DNA of 64,000 nucleotides from JBEEFP01 sp041166085 (GCA_041166085.1 JBEEFP010000053.1:1-64000); one strand, 5' to 3'; positions 39,824 to 48,855 are shown, numbered from the stretch's first letter. The notes: generated by a model from the letters alone, not told the origin. Numbers and translations are program-made.

Positions 39824-41023
39824 ATGGCGGGTCAAAACCTGCACCACGCCCTGCTCTCACCCAGCCGGGTCGGCGACGTCAACCGCTCCCGCGTGCTGCA
39901 GGCGCTCTGCGACCACGGCCCCATGTCCCGGGCCGAGCTTGCCAAGATGGCCGGCGTCACGCGCGCCACGATCGGCAACATCGTGCAGGCGCTCATCGAC
40001 GCCAACCTGGTCGAGGAGGGCCAGCCCCAGACGGGCTCGGGTCGGGTGGGCAAGCCCGGACGGCCGGTGTGGTTCGGGCCACGGGCGGGCCTCTGCGGCG
40101 CGGCCGCCATCGGCGCCGGTACCGTCCAGGCCGCGCTCGTCAACGCACGCGGCGATCAGGTCGCCACCTCCGAGCGCGCGTTCGACGCGACCGACGCCGA
40201 CCAACGCGGAGTGATCAGCGCCGTCGGTGACGCTCTCCGTGCCGTCATCGACAAGCGCTCGTCCGAGCACCTGCTCGGGATCGGCGTCGCCGTCCCCGGT
40301 GTGTGCGACACGACGGCAGGCAGCGTGGTCGGGTCGGGCCAGGTTCCGGCCCTGCAGGGCACCGCCCTCGCCGACGCGCTCGGACGCAAGTTCGGGCGTC
40401 ACGTCGTCCTCGACAACGACTCCCGGGCGCAAGCCCTCGGCGAGAAGTGGTTCGGTGAGGGACGCGGTCTCGGCAGCTTCGTGTCCGTGCAGACGGGCCA
40501 CGGGCTCGGGGTCGGCATCGTGGTCAACGGCGTCCTCTTCCGAGGCGTGCGGGGCGAGACCGGCGAGCTCGGTCACACGTGCGTGGTCGCGGATGGCGGT
40601 GCCCGCTGCCGCTGCGGACTTCGCGGGTGTTGGGAGACCATCGCCACGCTCCGCTGGCTGCGCGCCGAGGCGGCGGCCGTGAAGCTGCCCAACCCGAGCC
40701 GTATGACGGCCTCGTCGCTCAGCGCGCTGGCCGAGGACGGGTCACGCAAGGCCGCGGGCCTGCTCGATTCCTACGCCGACAACCTTGCGGTCGGGCTGGC
40801 CAACCTGGTGATGCTCCTCAATCCCGAGAAGCTGATCCTCCACGGAGACGTGGTCGGCAGCGGCGAACCGCTTCGAGCGCTCATCGAAGATCGCACCAGG
40901 GCGCGCCTCCTGCCCCACCTCCGCGACGAGCTCCGCGTCGCGCTGTCATCGCTCGATCAAGACGCCGGCATCCTCGGTGCGACAGGTCTGGTGCTCTCGG
41001 AGACGTTCCACCTCGTCACCTGA
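39824..41023 (+). CDS. ROK-family transcriptional repressor (NagC/XylR type)
   Basis: Sugar-responsive repressor, 399 residues. An N-terminal winged helix lies at 18-65 (VNRSRVLQALCDHGPMSRAELAKMAGVTRATIGNIVQALIDANLV). The ROK sugar-binding domain follows with the zinc motif GHTCVVADGGARCRCGLRGCWE (H251, C262, C264, C269) and the ligand block GIVVNGVLFRGVRGETGELGH. The ATP-binding DIGGTK-type start is degenerate (GAAAIGAGTVQAAL), as expected for a repressor. ATG 39824 is preferred over the in-frame ATG at 39806, which lies inside the operator. It diverges from the liv operon. Confidence 0.88.
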   Translation: MAGQNLHHALLSPSRVGDVNRSRVLQALCDHGPMSRAELAKMAGVTRATIGNIVQALIDANLVEEGQPQTGSGRVGKPGRPVWFGPRAGLCGAAAIGAGTVQAALVNARGDQVATSERAFDATDADQRGVISAVGDALRAVIDKRSSEHLLGIGVAVPGVCDTTAGSVVGSGQVPALQGTALADALGRKFGRHVVLDNDSRAQALGEKWFGEGRGLGSFVSVQTGHGLGVGIVVNGVLFRGVRGETGELGHTCVVADGGARCRCGLRGCWETIATLRWLRAEAAAVKLPNPSRMTASSLSALAEDGSRKAAGLLDSYADNLAVGLANLVMLLNPEKLILHGDVVGSGEPLRALIEDRTRARLLPHLRDELRVALSSLDQDAGILGATGLVLSETFHLVT

Positions 41024-41028
41024 CCGAG

Positions 41029-42969
41029 TCAGTCCTCGGTAGTGACGGTGTAGCTGCCGGTCACCACGCCGCCGCCCGGCTTCGACCAGTCGGGCTCGCG
41101 CTGGTGGTTGTCGATGATCACGTAGGTCGCTGCGACCGGGCCGTCGTGTCCGCTGAACGGCAGCTCGAGGCGATCGCCGGGCACCAGGTCACGGCGAGTC
41201 CATTCGCCGGTGTCCGACGACTGGGTCATGACCGTGATGTCGGCGTCGCTTCCGATGCCGGTGAAGTCGATGCTGAGCACCGTGGTTTGAGGATCGGAGA
41301 TGGTGACGCGGTCGTACTGCGCCGAGAGAGGCGCCAGGCCGTGCCCACCACCGCCGCCGAGTTGCACGGTGGCCGTGCCCGGTGCGGTGACGTCGAGGTC
41401 GGCGACGAGCGGCGGCCCGATGTCGTCGGGGAAGTTGGGGTCGAGCTCGCGGTAGTGCGGCTCGAAGGCAGGCCCGAGGTCGAGGTTCAGGTTGCGGACC
41501 GCGAAGTCACGGAAGGACGTGGCGTACGGGAGCTGGGCGTCGATGGCGGCGTGGAAGGCGTTCCAGTCGCTCGCGCCCTCCACCGCACTCCACGTGTCGG
41601 CCACCGCATTGGGATCGCCACCCGCCTCCTGCTGCATGAAGAAGGGCCACAGGTAGGCCCAGTACGGATGCAGCTGCTGGGCGGTGGAACCGGTCGCGGC
41701 GAACGGGATCTCGAGGGCCAGGTCCGGCGCGTTGCGGAACCCGGCGCCGAAGTAGTCGCCGTGCACACCGGCCGACCCGGCCGGGAAGAACGTGGCCTCG
41801 GCCCACGCGGCCGCCGCTTCGAAGAACCACGGCGTCTGGCCCGGATCGACGGTCTTGATGGCGTAGTTGTGGGCGTACTCGAGCGAGTGGAAGAACTGAT
41901 GGATCAAGGCACGGCGGATGCCGTCGTGATCGCCGAGTCGCGGCCGTCCGATCATGAGATAGCTGCTCGCCGTGGAGCCGACGAACGGACCGTCGGGCGC
42001 GGCCGCGGCGATAGTGGCGCCGTCGATGGCCTGCTGCCTCCCGGCCCGCTCGCGGCTCGGCACCGTGTCGAGCAGGTAGACGTCGATGCGGGGGTCGCCG
42101 CCGTCGTCAGCCGTCCCACTGTCGGGAACGGGCGGTCCCATGCCCGCGGGGTCGGCCATCTCGGGGTAGAGGCCGTCGAGGATGCCGACCACCGTGTTGA
42201 TGTCGTCGGCGCCCCCGTTGGTGGCGCACGACCACACCTTGAAGTGGGTGCTGGCGGTGCCGCTGTCGATCCACGAGACGGACTGACCGTTGTCGGTGAG
42301 TGGGCAGCCGTACCCCTGCGGGGACGCGGGTCGCTCGAGGAAGGGCGCCAGCTTGGCCTGGGTGTCCGCGTCGAGCAGGCCGAAGTGCTGGCTGGCCTCG
42401 GTGAACAGGTCGTCCTCACCGCTCGAGCCGATGCCGTCGTAGGCGGCCGGCAGCCGCGGGTCCCAGAACAGGGCGTAGGCGCGATAGAGCACGTACTGCG
42501 AGTAGGTGATCTTCCCCGCGTGGTAGTCGGCGGCGATGATCTCCTGGCTGGGCCGGTCATCTTGGAGGTTGGGTGGCTTGACCGTGCCGCCGTCGCCCCC
42601 CGGCTGGGTGGTGGGCGTGGTGACCGGGGCCGTCGTGGTCGGCGTCGTCCCTGCGGGCACGACGGTGGGAAGGGGGCGGGTGAACCGGGCACGGGTGGCT
42701 TGCAGCAACTGGCGTCCGGTGAGGGGCTGGCCGTTGACGATGGCGGTGGTGCGGGTCGGCGGCGCGCCGATGGCGTCCCCGTCGCCGTTGCTGTTGCCGG
42801 CGACGACCTGGCCGGTGCCGTCCTGCTTGGTCGGCGCGCTGGTCCCGGTCTGCTTCCGGGGCTTGGCGGCCGTACCGGTGCCGCTCCCATTGGTGCAGGC
42901 CGCGACGAGGACCGAGAGCGCGGCGAAGAGGACCGCCCAGCGCACCCCCGGTGTCCTGTGTCTCCGCAT
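41029..42969 (-). CDS. Lipoprotein resembling a gluzincin metalloprotease, with Glu-to-Gln active-site change
   Basis: Exported lipoprotein of 646 residues: lipobox VLVAAC with Cys25, then a low-complexity Thr/Pro/Gly linker to about 130. The central domain carries IHQFFHSLEYAHN (H357, Q358, H361) and, 20 residues later, WFFEAAAAWAEATFF (E384). Homologous putative metalloproteases normally read HEFFH with a catalytic glutamate; here it is Gln. The C-terminal beta-domain (about 520-646) looks like a pre-peptidase/PPC type region. Zinc ligands may be kept but peptidase activity is doubtful. It faces the ROK gene convergently with a 5-bp gap. Lgt, which lipidates such proteins, is encoded 3 kb away. 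Confidence 0.78.
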   Translation of the reverse strand: MRRHRTPGVRWAVLFAALSVLVAACTNGSGTGTAAKPRKQTGTSAPTKQDGTGQVVAGNSNGDGDAIGAPPTRTTAIVNGQPLTGRQLLQATRARFTRPLPTVVPAGTTPTTTAPVTTPTTQPGGDGGTVKPPNLQDDRPSQEIIAADYHAGKITYSQYVLYRAYALFWDPRLPAAYDGIGSSGEDDLFTEASQHFGLLDADTQAKLAPFLERPASPQGYGCPLTDNGQSVSWIDSGTASTHFKVWSCATNGGADDINTVVGILDGLYPEMADPAGMGPPVPDSGTADDGGDPRIDVYLLDTVPSRERAGRQQAIDGATIAAAAPDGPFVGSTASSYLMIGRPRLGDHDGIRRALIHQFFHSLEYAHNYAIKTVDPGQTPWFFEAAAAWAEATFFPAGSAGVHGDYFGAGFRNAPDLALEIPFAATGSTAQQLHPYWAYLWPFFMQQEAGGDPNAVADTWSAVEGASDWNAFHAAIDAQLPYATSFRDFAVRNLNLDLGPAFEPHYRELDPNFPDDIGPPLVADLDVTAPGTATVQLGGGGGHGLAPLSAQYDRVTISDPQTTVLSIDFTGIGSDADITVMTQSSDTGEWTRRDLVPGDRLELPFSGHDGPVAATYVIIDNHQREPDWSKPGGGVVTGSYTVTTED

Positions 42970-43045
42970 GCCCCCCGCCGCCCGTCGAACCGGCTGTCCG
43001 AAGCAGCCAGGATAGGTCGCACCGAGTGGAAACCGAACCGCCCTC

Positions 43046-43057
43046 TATGGTCGGCGG
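43046..43057 (+). promoter_or_regulatory. Leaderless promoter of the ATL gene
   Basis: TATGGT, then CGGCGG and GTG 43058. Confidence 0.5.
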
Positions 43058-43357
43058 GTGGCCCCGCCCACCGACTTCCAGGCACGGGTGGTTGCCGTGG
43101 TGGAGGCACTCCGGCCCGGCGACGTGGTGACCTACGGCGAGGTGGCGCTGGAGGCAGGACGGCCCGGCGCGGCCCGGGCCGTGGGCAACCTCATGGCCAG
43201 CGTCGAGGGGCTGCCGTGGTGGCGGGTCGTGCACGCCGACGGCCGCCTCGTCCCCGGGAACGAGCGCGAGCAGGCCCGCCGGCTGCAAGCCGAGGGCGTG
43301 ACCATCACGAACGACCGCGTGGCTCCATCCCAGCGGAGCGGTAGACCGCGTCGATGA
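43058..43357 (+). CDS. Alkyltransferase-like protein (ATL), cysteine-less MGMT homolog
   Basis: A 99-residue O6-alkylguanine-binding protein. The MGMT C-terminal fold is present (FQARVVAVVEALRPGDVVTYGEVALEAGRPGAARAVGNLM, 7-46) but the PCHR active site is PWWR (residues 53-56), so the alkyl acceptor Cys is replaced by Trp. ATL proteins recognise O6-alkylguanine and hand it to nucleotide excision repair. Its end overlaps the convergent Gfo/Idh gene by 53 nt. Start is supported by the leaderless -10. Confidence 0.85.
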   Translation: MAPPTDFQARVVAVVEALRPGDVVTYGEVALEAGRPGAARAVGNLMASVEGLPWWRVVHADGRLVPGNEREQARRLQAEGVTITNDRVAPSQRSGRPRR

Positions 43358-44288
43358 TCCGCATGTTGGCGATCGAGTCCGACGGCGGGGTGTGGATGGG
43401 CGCGCCGTGCTGCACGGCTGCGGCGAAGGCGGTCAACTGGTGCATGTAGGTGCTGCCGGTGCCGACCCGCTCGCGGCTCGTCCCGTCCTTCCGTCGCACC
43501 TTGAGGCGGTGGTAATAGTGCGCGCCGACGGGATTGAACACCCGCATGTCGCCCTGCTCGCCGGTGACCCGGGCGCCGATCCTGAGGAGCGCGGCCGAGA
43601 ACAGCGAGCACGTCATGCGGCCCGTGCGGCCGTCGGGGAAGCGGAACTCGGCGGTCATCCAGCGGTCCACGCCAGGTGAGGAGTGCTTGGCCGAGGCCGA
43701 CACCACCTCGGGCTCCGCCCCCGACAGGAAGCGGAGCATGTGGGTGGCGTAGGCGCCGACGTCCATGGTCGCTCCGCCTGCGAGGTCGAGCCTGAAACGG
43801 ATGTCACCCTTGAGGGGAAGCGGGACGCACATCCACGTCTCGATGTGGTTGATCGGGCCGAGCTCGCCGCTCTGCACGACCTCCTGCATGCGCTCGGCCA
43901 GCGGGTGGTAGCGGTAGTGGAAGGCCTCCATCACCACGAGCCCGGTGCGGTCGGCGGCCGCGGCCACCTCCTCCGCTTCGCGTGCGTTCGAGGTGAAGGG
44001 CTTCTCGCACAGGACGTGCTTGCCCGCCTCGAGCGCCTTGATCGTCCACTCGGCGTGCAGGCTGTTGGGCAGCGGGTTGTAGACGGCATCGATCGCCGGG
44101 TCGGCCAGCAGGTCGTCGTAGCTGTCGTGCACCTTCGGGATAGCGTGCTTGGTGGCGAAGGACTGGGCCCGCGCCCTGTCGCGCGCCGCCACCGCCACCA
44201 CCTCGGCCGCCTCCACCTGGCGCGCCGGCTTCAGGAGCGCCGTCGGAGTGATGCGCGCCGCCCCCAACGTCCCGATCCGTACCGGCAT
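43305..44288 (-). CDS. Gfo/Idh/MocA-family oxidoreductase
   Basis: A 327-residue NAD(P)-dependent dehydrogenase. Rossmann start RIGTLGAARITPTALLKPARQVEAAEVVAVAARD, followed by AVYNPLPNSLHAEWTIKALEAGKHVLCEKPFTSNAREAEEV with the family EKP motif. MDVGAYATHMLRFLSG is the substrate-side block. The closest analogues I know are dihydrodiol dehydrogenase/glucose-fructose oxidoreductase type. It is a single gene, separate from the sugar cluster dehydrogenase at 23352. Confidence 0.86.
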   Translation of the reverse strand: MPVRIGTLGAARITPTALLKPARQVEAAEVVAVAARDRARAQSFATKHAIPKVHDSYDDLLADPAIDAVYNPLPNSLHAEWTIKALEAGKHVLCEKPFTSNAREAEEVAAAADRTGLVVMEAFHYRYHPLAERMQEVVQSGELGPINHIETWMCVPLPLKGDIRFRLDLAGGATMDVGAYATHMLRFLSGAEPEVVSASAKHSSPGVDRWMTAEFRFPDGRTGRMTCSLFSAALLRIGARVTGEQGDMRVFNPVGAHYYHRLKVRRKDGTSRERVGTGSTYMHQLTAFAAAVQHGAPIHTPPSDSIANMRIIDAVYRSAGMEPRGRS

Positions 44289-44395
44289 GGGCGCAACGTC
44301 TAGCCGAGACTGGGACCTGCCGCCGAGGTCCCGCCGTCAGGGCCGATCGTAATCACGGAACCATGCGCTCTTCGGCGAGGCCCGGTCGCCTGGAC

Positions 44396-44442
44396 GTTTG
44401 GGTGGAGTTATCCCCGCCTGGTGTGGCTAAGTCCACCCAAAC
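44396..44442. terminator. Imperfect hairpin in the gap between dGTPase and Gfo/Idh genes
   Basis: Outer perfect stem of 11 bp (GTTTGGGTGGA with TCCACCCAAAC) plus inner short pairs TTA/TAA and CC/GG. It lies about 110 bp downstream of the Gfo/Idh start and 63 bp beyond the dGTPase stop on the minus strand, which makes a dGTPase terminator unlikely to be blocked by another gene but places it inside the Gfo upstream gap of 216 bp. No other feature is seen there. Confidence 0.4.
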
Positions 44443-44504
44443 CGCGAAGTGCTCGGGAGTGCCGGTGATGGTGCGTTCTTTGCCAGGCCGCGCCGGCAAC
44501 AATG

Positions 44505-45545
44505 TCAGACGCCCCGTGGCAGCTTGGCGGGATCCCAGCCGAGGTGGTCGACGGCCAACGCCAGGGCGTAGCGGTCGGTCATGCCGCTCACATGGCGGAC
44601 GGCGGCCGCCACCGCCTCGGGCGACCCGGAGGGCGCGCCTTCGAGCGGGTGGACGGTGAACCATTCGACCAGGGCCCGCAGCAGCTCGATGACGCGGTCG
44701 GCCTGGGCGGCCGACTCGGGACGCAGGTAGATGCGGTCGAAGTTGAAGGCGCGGAAGGCGTCGAGGGCCGACGCCTCGACCCGGCGCATGCCGACCCGCC
44801 CACTCGACGAGATCGTGTCCAGCACCGCTGTGATGAAGGCGTTGAGCTGGTGGGAGCGGCGCACGCCGACCACGTCGGCCACCTCGGCCGGGAGATCGCC
44901 GACCGACACGATGCCGGCCCGCACCGCGTCCTCGAAGTCGTGGCACACGTAGGCGATCCGGTCGGCCCACGCCACCACCTCGCCCTCGGGCGTGAGCGGT
45001 GCGGGACGGTTCCACGAGTGGTTGCGGATGGCGTCGAGGGTCTCGGCGCAGAGGTTCAGCCGCTCCAGCACGACGTCGGCGCCGTAGACGGCGTGGTGGT
45101 AGCCGCCCTCGACGAACGGCGACAGCGCCTCTTCCGACGCGTGCCCGGCCGGACCGTGCCCGCAGTCGTGCGCGGTGGCGGCGGCTTCGGTGAGCGCGAC
45201 GTTGAGACCGGCGGGCCGGGCAATGCCGACCGCGACCTGGGCCACCTCGATGGCGTGGGTGAGGCGGGTACGCAGATGGTCGTCGTCGGGTGCGATGAAG
45301 ACCTGGCACTTGCCGGCCAGGCGCCGGAAGGGGCGGGAGTGCTGGATGCGGTCGAGGTCGCGCTCGAAGCAGGTGCGGTAGCGGTCGGGCTCCTCGGCCC
45401 GGGCCCGGTTGCCTGCGCCGACCGCCCGCGTCGCGCCGGGCGCGAGGGTGCGGTGCTCCTCCTCTTCCCGAGCCGCCCGCTCCAACAGGTGGTGCGGCGC
45501 GGCGCCGACGGGGGTGCCCTGATGGGCGGTGGCGAAGTCGGTCAT
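44505..45545 (-). CDS. dgt: Deoxyguanosinetriphosphate triphosphohydrolase-like HD protein
   Basis: dNTPase of the HD superfamily, 346 residues, hydrolysing dNTP to nucleoside and triphosphate and so setting dNTP pools. Motifs are DRIQHSRPFRRLAGKCQVF (66-84), the HD metal ligands H97 in RTRLTHAIEVAQVA and H126-D127 in TAHDCGHGPAGHASEEAL, and the downstream WADRIAYVCHDFEDAV. The start is ATG 45545, with a GTG three bases upstream and a TACCGT element 5-8 nt before. It diverges from lgt. Confidence 0.9.
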   Translation of the reverse strand: MTDFATAHQGTPVGAAPHHLLERAAREEEEHRTLAPGATRAVGAGNRARAEEPDRYRTCFERDLDRIQHSRPFRRLAGKCQVFIAPDDDHLRTRLTHAIEVAQVAVGIARPAGLNVALTEAAATAHDCGHGPAGHASEEALSPFVEGGYHHAVYGADVVLERLNLCAETLDAIRNHSWNRPAPLTPEGEVVAWADRIAYVCHDFEDAVRAGIVSVGDLPAEVADVVGVRRSHQLNAFITAVLDTISSSGRVGMRRVEASALDAFRAFNFDRIYLRPESAAQADRVIELLRALVEWFTVHPLEGAPSGSPEAVAAAVRHVSGMTDRYALALAVDHLGWDPAKLPRGV

Positions 45546-45588
45546 CACCGGAAACGGTACAGAGGCCCTGTGACATAGCGTCACGCCC
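45546..45588. promoter_or_regulatory. Divergent promoters of dgt and lgt
   Basis: Minus: TACCGT (45559-45554) 8 nt before the dgt ATG, or 5 nt before the alternative GTG. Plus: TAGCGT (45576-45581), then seven bases to the lgt GTG. Both leave almost no untranslated leader. Confidence 0.5.
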
Positions 45589-46470
45589 GTGCGCCTGGGC
45601 CTCGTCCTTCCCGCAATCAGCTACCACCCGTTGGTCCACATCAAGCTGGGCCCGTTGTCGATCTCTCCGCACGGGATCGGCATCGCGGTGGGGTTCCTGC
45701 TCGGGGCCCGCCTGATGCTCCCGGAGGCGCAGCGCAAGGGCATCACGGAGGACGACGTCTACGCCCTGCTCACCCGCGCCGCCATCGGCGCCATCCTCGG
45801 CGCCCGCATCGCGTACGTCGCCAACCACTTCAGCCAGTACGACCACATCGTCGACGCCTTCAAGATCTGGCAGGGAGGCATCTCGCTGCTCGGCGGATTC
45901 CTCGGCGCCATCGCCCTCGCCCTGCCGGAGATGCGCAAGCGCCGCCTGTCGTTCTGGCAGGTGATGGACGCGGCCGCGCCGGGCATGGCCCTCGGCGTCA
46001 TCATCGGCCGCGTCGGCGACCTGGTGGTCGGCGACCACCTCGGCAAGCCGACGAGCTTCTTCCTCGGCTACCGCTGCCCGCCCGCCAACGTCGACACCGC
46101 CTCGCCCTGCACCGCCGGCCCCGGCGGCGTGGTGTTCCACACCGCTCTCTACGACCTCGTGCTCACCGCCCTGCTCCTGTTCGTGCTGCTCCGCCTCCGG
46201 CGCAAGGTGCGCTGGGACGGCTTCCTCATCATCTTCTTCACCGTCTGGTACGGGTGCGGCCGCATCGTCGAGGACTTCCTGCGGGTCGACGAGACCCACG
46301 GCACCGGCCTGACCGGGAGTCAGTGGACGTCGGTGATCTTCCTCGTCCTCGCCGCGTCGTGGCTGGTGTTCCGGCGTCGCACGCCCCGTTGGGGCCGCTG
46401 GGACGAGCGCCCGGCGGAGCAGTCCGGAGAGCCGCCTACGATGGCGGTTCCGCCTGAGCGGGAGGAGTGA
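45589..46470 (+). CDS. lgt: Prolipoprotein diacylglyceryl transferase
   Basis: Integral membrane enzyme that transfers diacylglycerol from phosphatidylglycerol to the lipobox cysteine of prolipoproteins. It has about seven hydrophobic helices. Family blocks are LGPLSISPHGIGIAVGFLLGARL (conserved His), KIWQGGISLLGGFLGA, the signature IGRVGDLVVGDHLGKP (usually GRxGNFxNxE; here Asp replaces Asn), and YDLVLTALLLFVLL with FTVWYGCGRIVEDFLR. The GTG start follows TAGCGT by seven bases. The charged C-terminus runs to the DUF3107 gene 1 nt later. Confidence 0.9.
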   Translation: MRLGLVLPAISYHPLVHIKLGPLSISPHGIGIAVGFLLGARLMLPEAQRKGITEDDVYALLTRAAIGAILGARIAYVANHFSQYDHIVDAFKIWQGGISLLGGFLGAIALALPEMRKRRLSFWQVMDAAAPGMALGVIIGRVGDLVVGDHLGKPTSFFLGYRCPPANVDTASPCTAGPGGVVFHTALYDLVLTALLLFVLLRLRRKVRWDGFLIIFFTVWYGCGRIVEDFLRVDETHGTGLTGSQWTSVIFLVLAASWLVFRRRTPRWGRWDERPAEQSGEPPTMAVPPEREE

Positions 46471-46471
46471 C

Positions 46472-46708
46472 GTGGACGTCCGCATCGGTGTCACCTACAC
46501 CGGCAAGGAAATCGAGCTCGAGATGGCCGACGACGCCAGTGGTGACGACGTGCGCGCCCAGGTCGAGCAGGCTGTCGGCAACGGCGGCAGCGTCCTGTGG
46601 CTCACCGACAAGCGGGGCCGCAGCGTGGGCATCCCGTCCGACAAGGTCGCCTACGTCGAGATCGGCAGTCCGGGGGACGACCGGCGGGTGGGCTTCGGCG
46701 CCCATTAG
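46472..46708 (+). CDS. DUF3107 protein
   Basis: Small actinobacterial protein of 78 residues: DVRIGVTYTGKEIELEMADDASGDDVRAQVEQAV, then VLWLTDKRGRSVGIPSDKVAYVEIGSPGDDRRVGFG. The family is restricted to actinobacteria and has no known function; it is often near ArsA-type ATPase genes, as here. GGAGGAG ends 4 nt before GTG 46472, so this start is a normal Shine-Dalgarno one. Confidence 0.85.
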   Translation: MDVRIGVTYTGKEIELEMADDASGDDVRAQVEQAVGNGGSVLWLTDKRGRSVGIPSDKVAYVEIGSPGDDRRVGFGAH

Positions 46709-46717
46709 CGCCCCGTC

Positions 46718-47668
46718 ATGAGCACGCCTCTGCTCGACCGCCAGCTGCTCTTCGTCACGGGCAAGGGCGGCGTGGGGAAGAGCACAGTGGCGGCCGCCCT
46801 CGCGCTGCTGGCAGCGGAGCACGGCAAGAAGACCCTCGTCTGCGAGTTCGACGCCAAGGGCAACCTCGCGGACTTCTTCGAGACCGGCCCGACCCGCTTC
46901 GAGCCGCGCGAGATCGTGCCCAACCTCTTCGCCATGTCGATGGACACGGAGGAGTCGCTCAAGGAGTATCTGACCCTCCAGCTCAAGCTCCCGCGGATGG
47001 CGCGCATCGGCCCCCTGGCTCGCATCTTCGAGTTCATCGCAACCGCGGCACCGGGTGTCCGGGAGATCCTCACCGTCGGCAAGGTGACATGGGAGGTGCT
47101 CCAGAAGCACTACGACCTCGTCGTGGTCGACGCCTCGCCCACAGGCCACATCGTCGGGCAGCTGGAAGCGCCGCAGGCCATCAACGAGCTGGTGTCGGTC
47201 GGGATGATCCGCCAGCAGACGGAGTGGCTCATCGAGATCCTGCAGGACCCGCAGCGCACCGGCATCGTGATCGTGGCCACGCCCGAGGAGATGCCCGTCA
47301 ACGAGACGATCGAGCTGTCGGGCCGCATCGAGGAGGAGACCCACATCGATCTGGCCGCCATCGTGGTCAACAGGGTGCTGCCCGAGCTGTTCGGCAGGGG
47401 CGAGGAAGAGGTCTTCGAGCGGCTCCGCGAGCCGGAGCCGGTGCACGCCCTGGTGGCGGCGGTCGGATCGCCGGTGGAGCCGGTGATGGACGCGGCCGAG
47501 CTGGCCGTCACGTTGCGGCGCACGCGCGCCGGCCACCTCGAGCGCCTGCGCGCGGGCGTGGCCAAGGACGTCCCCATGCTGTACGTCCCCTACCTGTTCG
47601 TACGCACCCACGGCCTGCGCTCGACGCGGCAGATCGCCGAGGCCCTGTCCGCCGAGCTGGGGTACTGA
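46718..47668 (+). CDS. ArsA/GET3-type ATPase, first of a pair
   Basis: Cytosolic P-loop ATPase related to anion-transport/tail-anchor targeting ATPases. The deviant Walker A is GKGGVGKS (15-22), switch I region contains VVVDASPTGHIVGQLEAPQAI, and later IVVATPEEMPVNETIEL. In mycobacteria two such proteins (Rv3679/Rv3680) form one complex; this gene and the next have that arrangement. No ArsB or other membrane partner is encoded nearby. Length 316. Confidence 0.85.
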   Translation: MSTPLLDRQLLFVTGKGGVGKSTVAAALALLAAEHGKKTLVCEFDAKGNLADFFETGPTRFEPREIVPNLFAMSMDTEESLKEYLTLQLKLPRMARIGPLARIFEFIATAAPGVREILTVGKVTWEVLQKHYDLVVVDASPTGHIVGQLEAPQAINELVSVGMIRQQTEWLIEILQDPQRTGIVIVATPEEMPVNETIELSGRIEEETHIDLAAIVVNRVLPELFGRGEEEVFERLREPEPVHALVAAVGSPVEPVMDAAELAVTLRRTRAGHLERLRAGVAKDVPMLYVPYLFVRTHGLRSTRQIAEALSAELGY

Positions 47669-47670
47669 GC

Positions 47671-48855
47671 ATGCCGCGGCGCAGGGTGGACGACCTGCGA
47701 GTTGGCTCCATCGAGCAGCTGCTGGCGGCCAAGGAGATCGCCATCTCCTGCGGGTCGGGCGGCGTGGGCAAGACGACGACCGCGGCGGCCGCCGCCGCGA
47801 TGGCCGCAACCCGTCACGGTGGCAAGGTGCTGGTGCTCACCGTCGATCCGGCCAAGCGCCTGGCCAACGCCCTCGGCCTCGAGGGCTTCGGCAACGTCGA
47901 GAAGCAGGTGCCCATGGAGGCGTTCGCCGATGCGGGCGTCACGCCGCGCGGCGAGCTGTGGGCGGCCATGCTCGACACCAAGCAGTCCTGGGACAACCTC
48001 GTCATGCGCCACGCGCCCGACCGACAGACGGCCGACAAGATCCTCGCCAACCCGCTGTACCAGAACATCTCGGGCCGGTTCGTGCAGAGCCACGAGTACA
48101 TCGCGATGGAGCGCCTCTACGAGATCCACTGCGAGGGCAAGTACGACCTCATCGTGGTGGATACCCCGCCCACGCGGAACGCCATCGACTTCCTCGAGGC
48201 CCCCGAGCGCATGGCCGAGTTCTTCTCGAGCCGCTTCCTGCGCCTGCTCACCGCCCCGTCCCGCAATCGGCTGGTGAGCATGGCGTCGAGGCCCTTCTAC
48301 ACCGTGGCCGACCGCATCCTCGGCACCAAGTTCCTCGAGGACATCTCGGAGTTCTTCCTGCTCTTCCAGTCGATGTACGGCGGCTTCGTCGAACGGGCGC
48401 GCGCGGTGACCCGTCTGCTGCACGACCGGCGCACCACGTTCTTCGTCGTGAGCACGCTCGAGGCCGCGCCGCTGCACGAAGCCGAGTTCTTCATCAAGGT
48501 GCTGCAGGAGAAGGAGTTCCACCTCGGCGCGGTGGTGCTCAACAAGGTGCTGCCGTCCTACTTGCTGGACGAGGAGGCAGGGGACACCGCCGGGATCATG
48601 TCGGTGCGGTCGGAGGACGTGGCCAAACGTCTCGAGCCGCTCGTCGGGCCGCCCGACCAGGTGGCGAGAGTGCTCGAGGAGGTCTCCGACAACTTCCTTC
48701 GCTTCCAGGTGGTGGCCCAGCGCGAGCGCGAGCAGCGCAACGAGCTGGCGGTGACGCCCGAGGTGGTGGCCACCGTGCCGTACTTCGAGACGGACATCTA
48801 CGACCTGTCCGGGCTGTTGCGGCTGGGCGAGCAGATCTGGAACCCGGCTCCCTGA
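47671..48855 (+). CDS. ArsA/GET3-type ATPase, second of a pair
   Basis: Paralog and probable partner of the preceding ATPase, 394 residues. Walker A is GSGGVGKT (28-35), followed by VLVLTVDPAKRLANALGL and LIVVDTPPTRNAIDFLEAPERM. FVVSTLEAAPLHEAEFFIKVLQEKEFHLGAVVLNKVLPS matches the Rv3680-type long form. Starts with ATG 2 nt after the first ATPase stop; stops at the ATG of the O-methyltransferase-like gene (TGATG). Heterodimer formation is likely by family. Confidence 0.85.
   Translation: MPRRRVDDLRVGSIEQLLAAKEIAISCGSGGVGKTTTAAAAAAMAATRHGGKVLVLTVDPAKRLANALGLEGFGNVEKQVPMEAFADAGVTPRGELWAAMLDTKQSWDNLVMRHAPDRQTADKILANPLYQNISGRFVQSHEYIAMERLYEIHCEGKYDLIVVDTPPTRNAIDFLEAPERMAEFFSSRFLRLLTAPSRNRLVSMASRPFYTVADRILGTKFLEDISEFFLLFQSMYGGFVERARAVTRLLHDRRTTFFVVSTLEAAPLHEAEFFIKVLQEKEFHLGAVVLNKVLPSYLLDEEAGDTAGIMSVRSEDVAKRLEPLVGPPDQVARVLEEVSDNFLRFQVVAQREREQRNELAVTPEVVATVPYFETDIYDLSGLLRLGEQIWNPAP

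Noticed and set aside
40579..43344. A 921-codon open frame on the plus strand over the protease-like lipoprotein
   Set aside because: Composition is typical of an antisense shadow. The minus-strand gene has a lipobox and conserved domain blocks.
44363..44659. Plus-strand ORF across the dgt end and the gap
   Set aside because: No ribosome binding site, no recognisable motif, and it overlaps the dgt coding region antisense.
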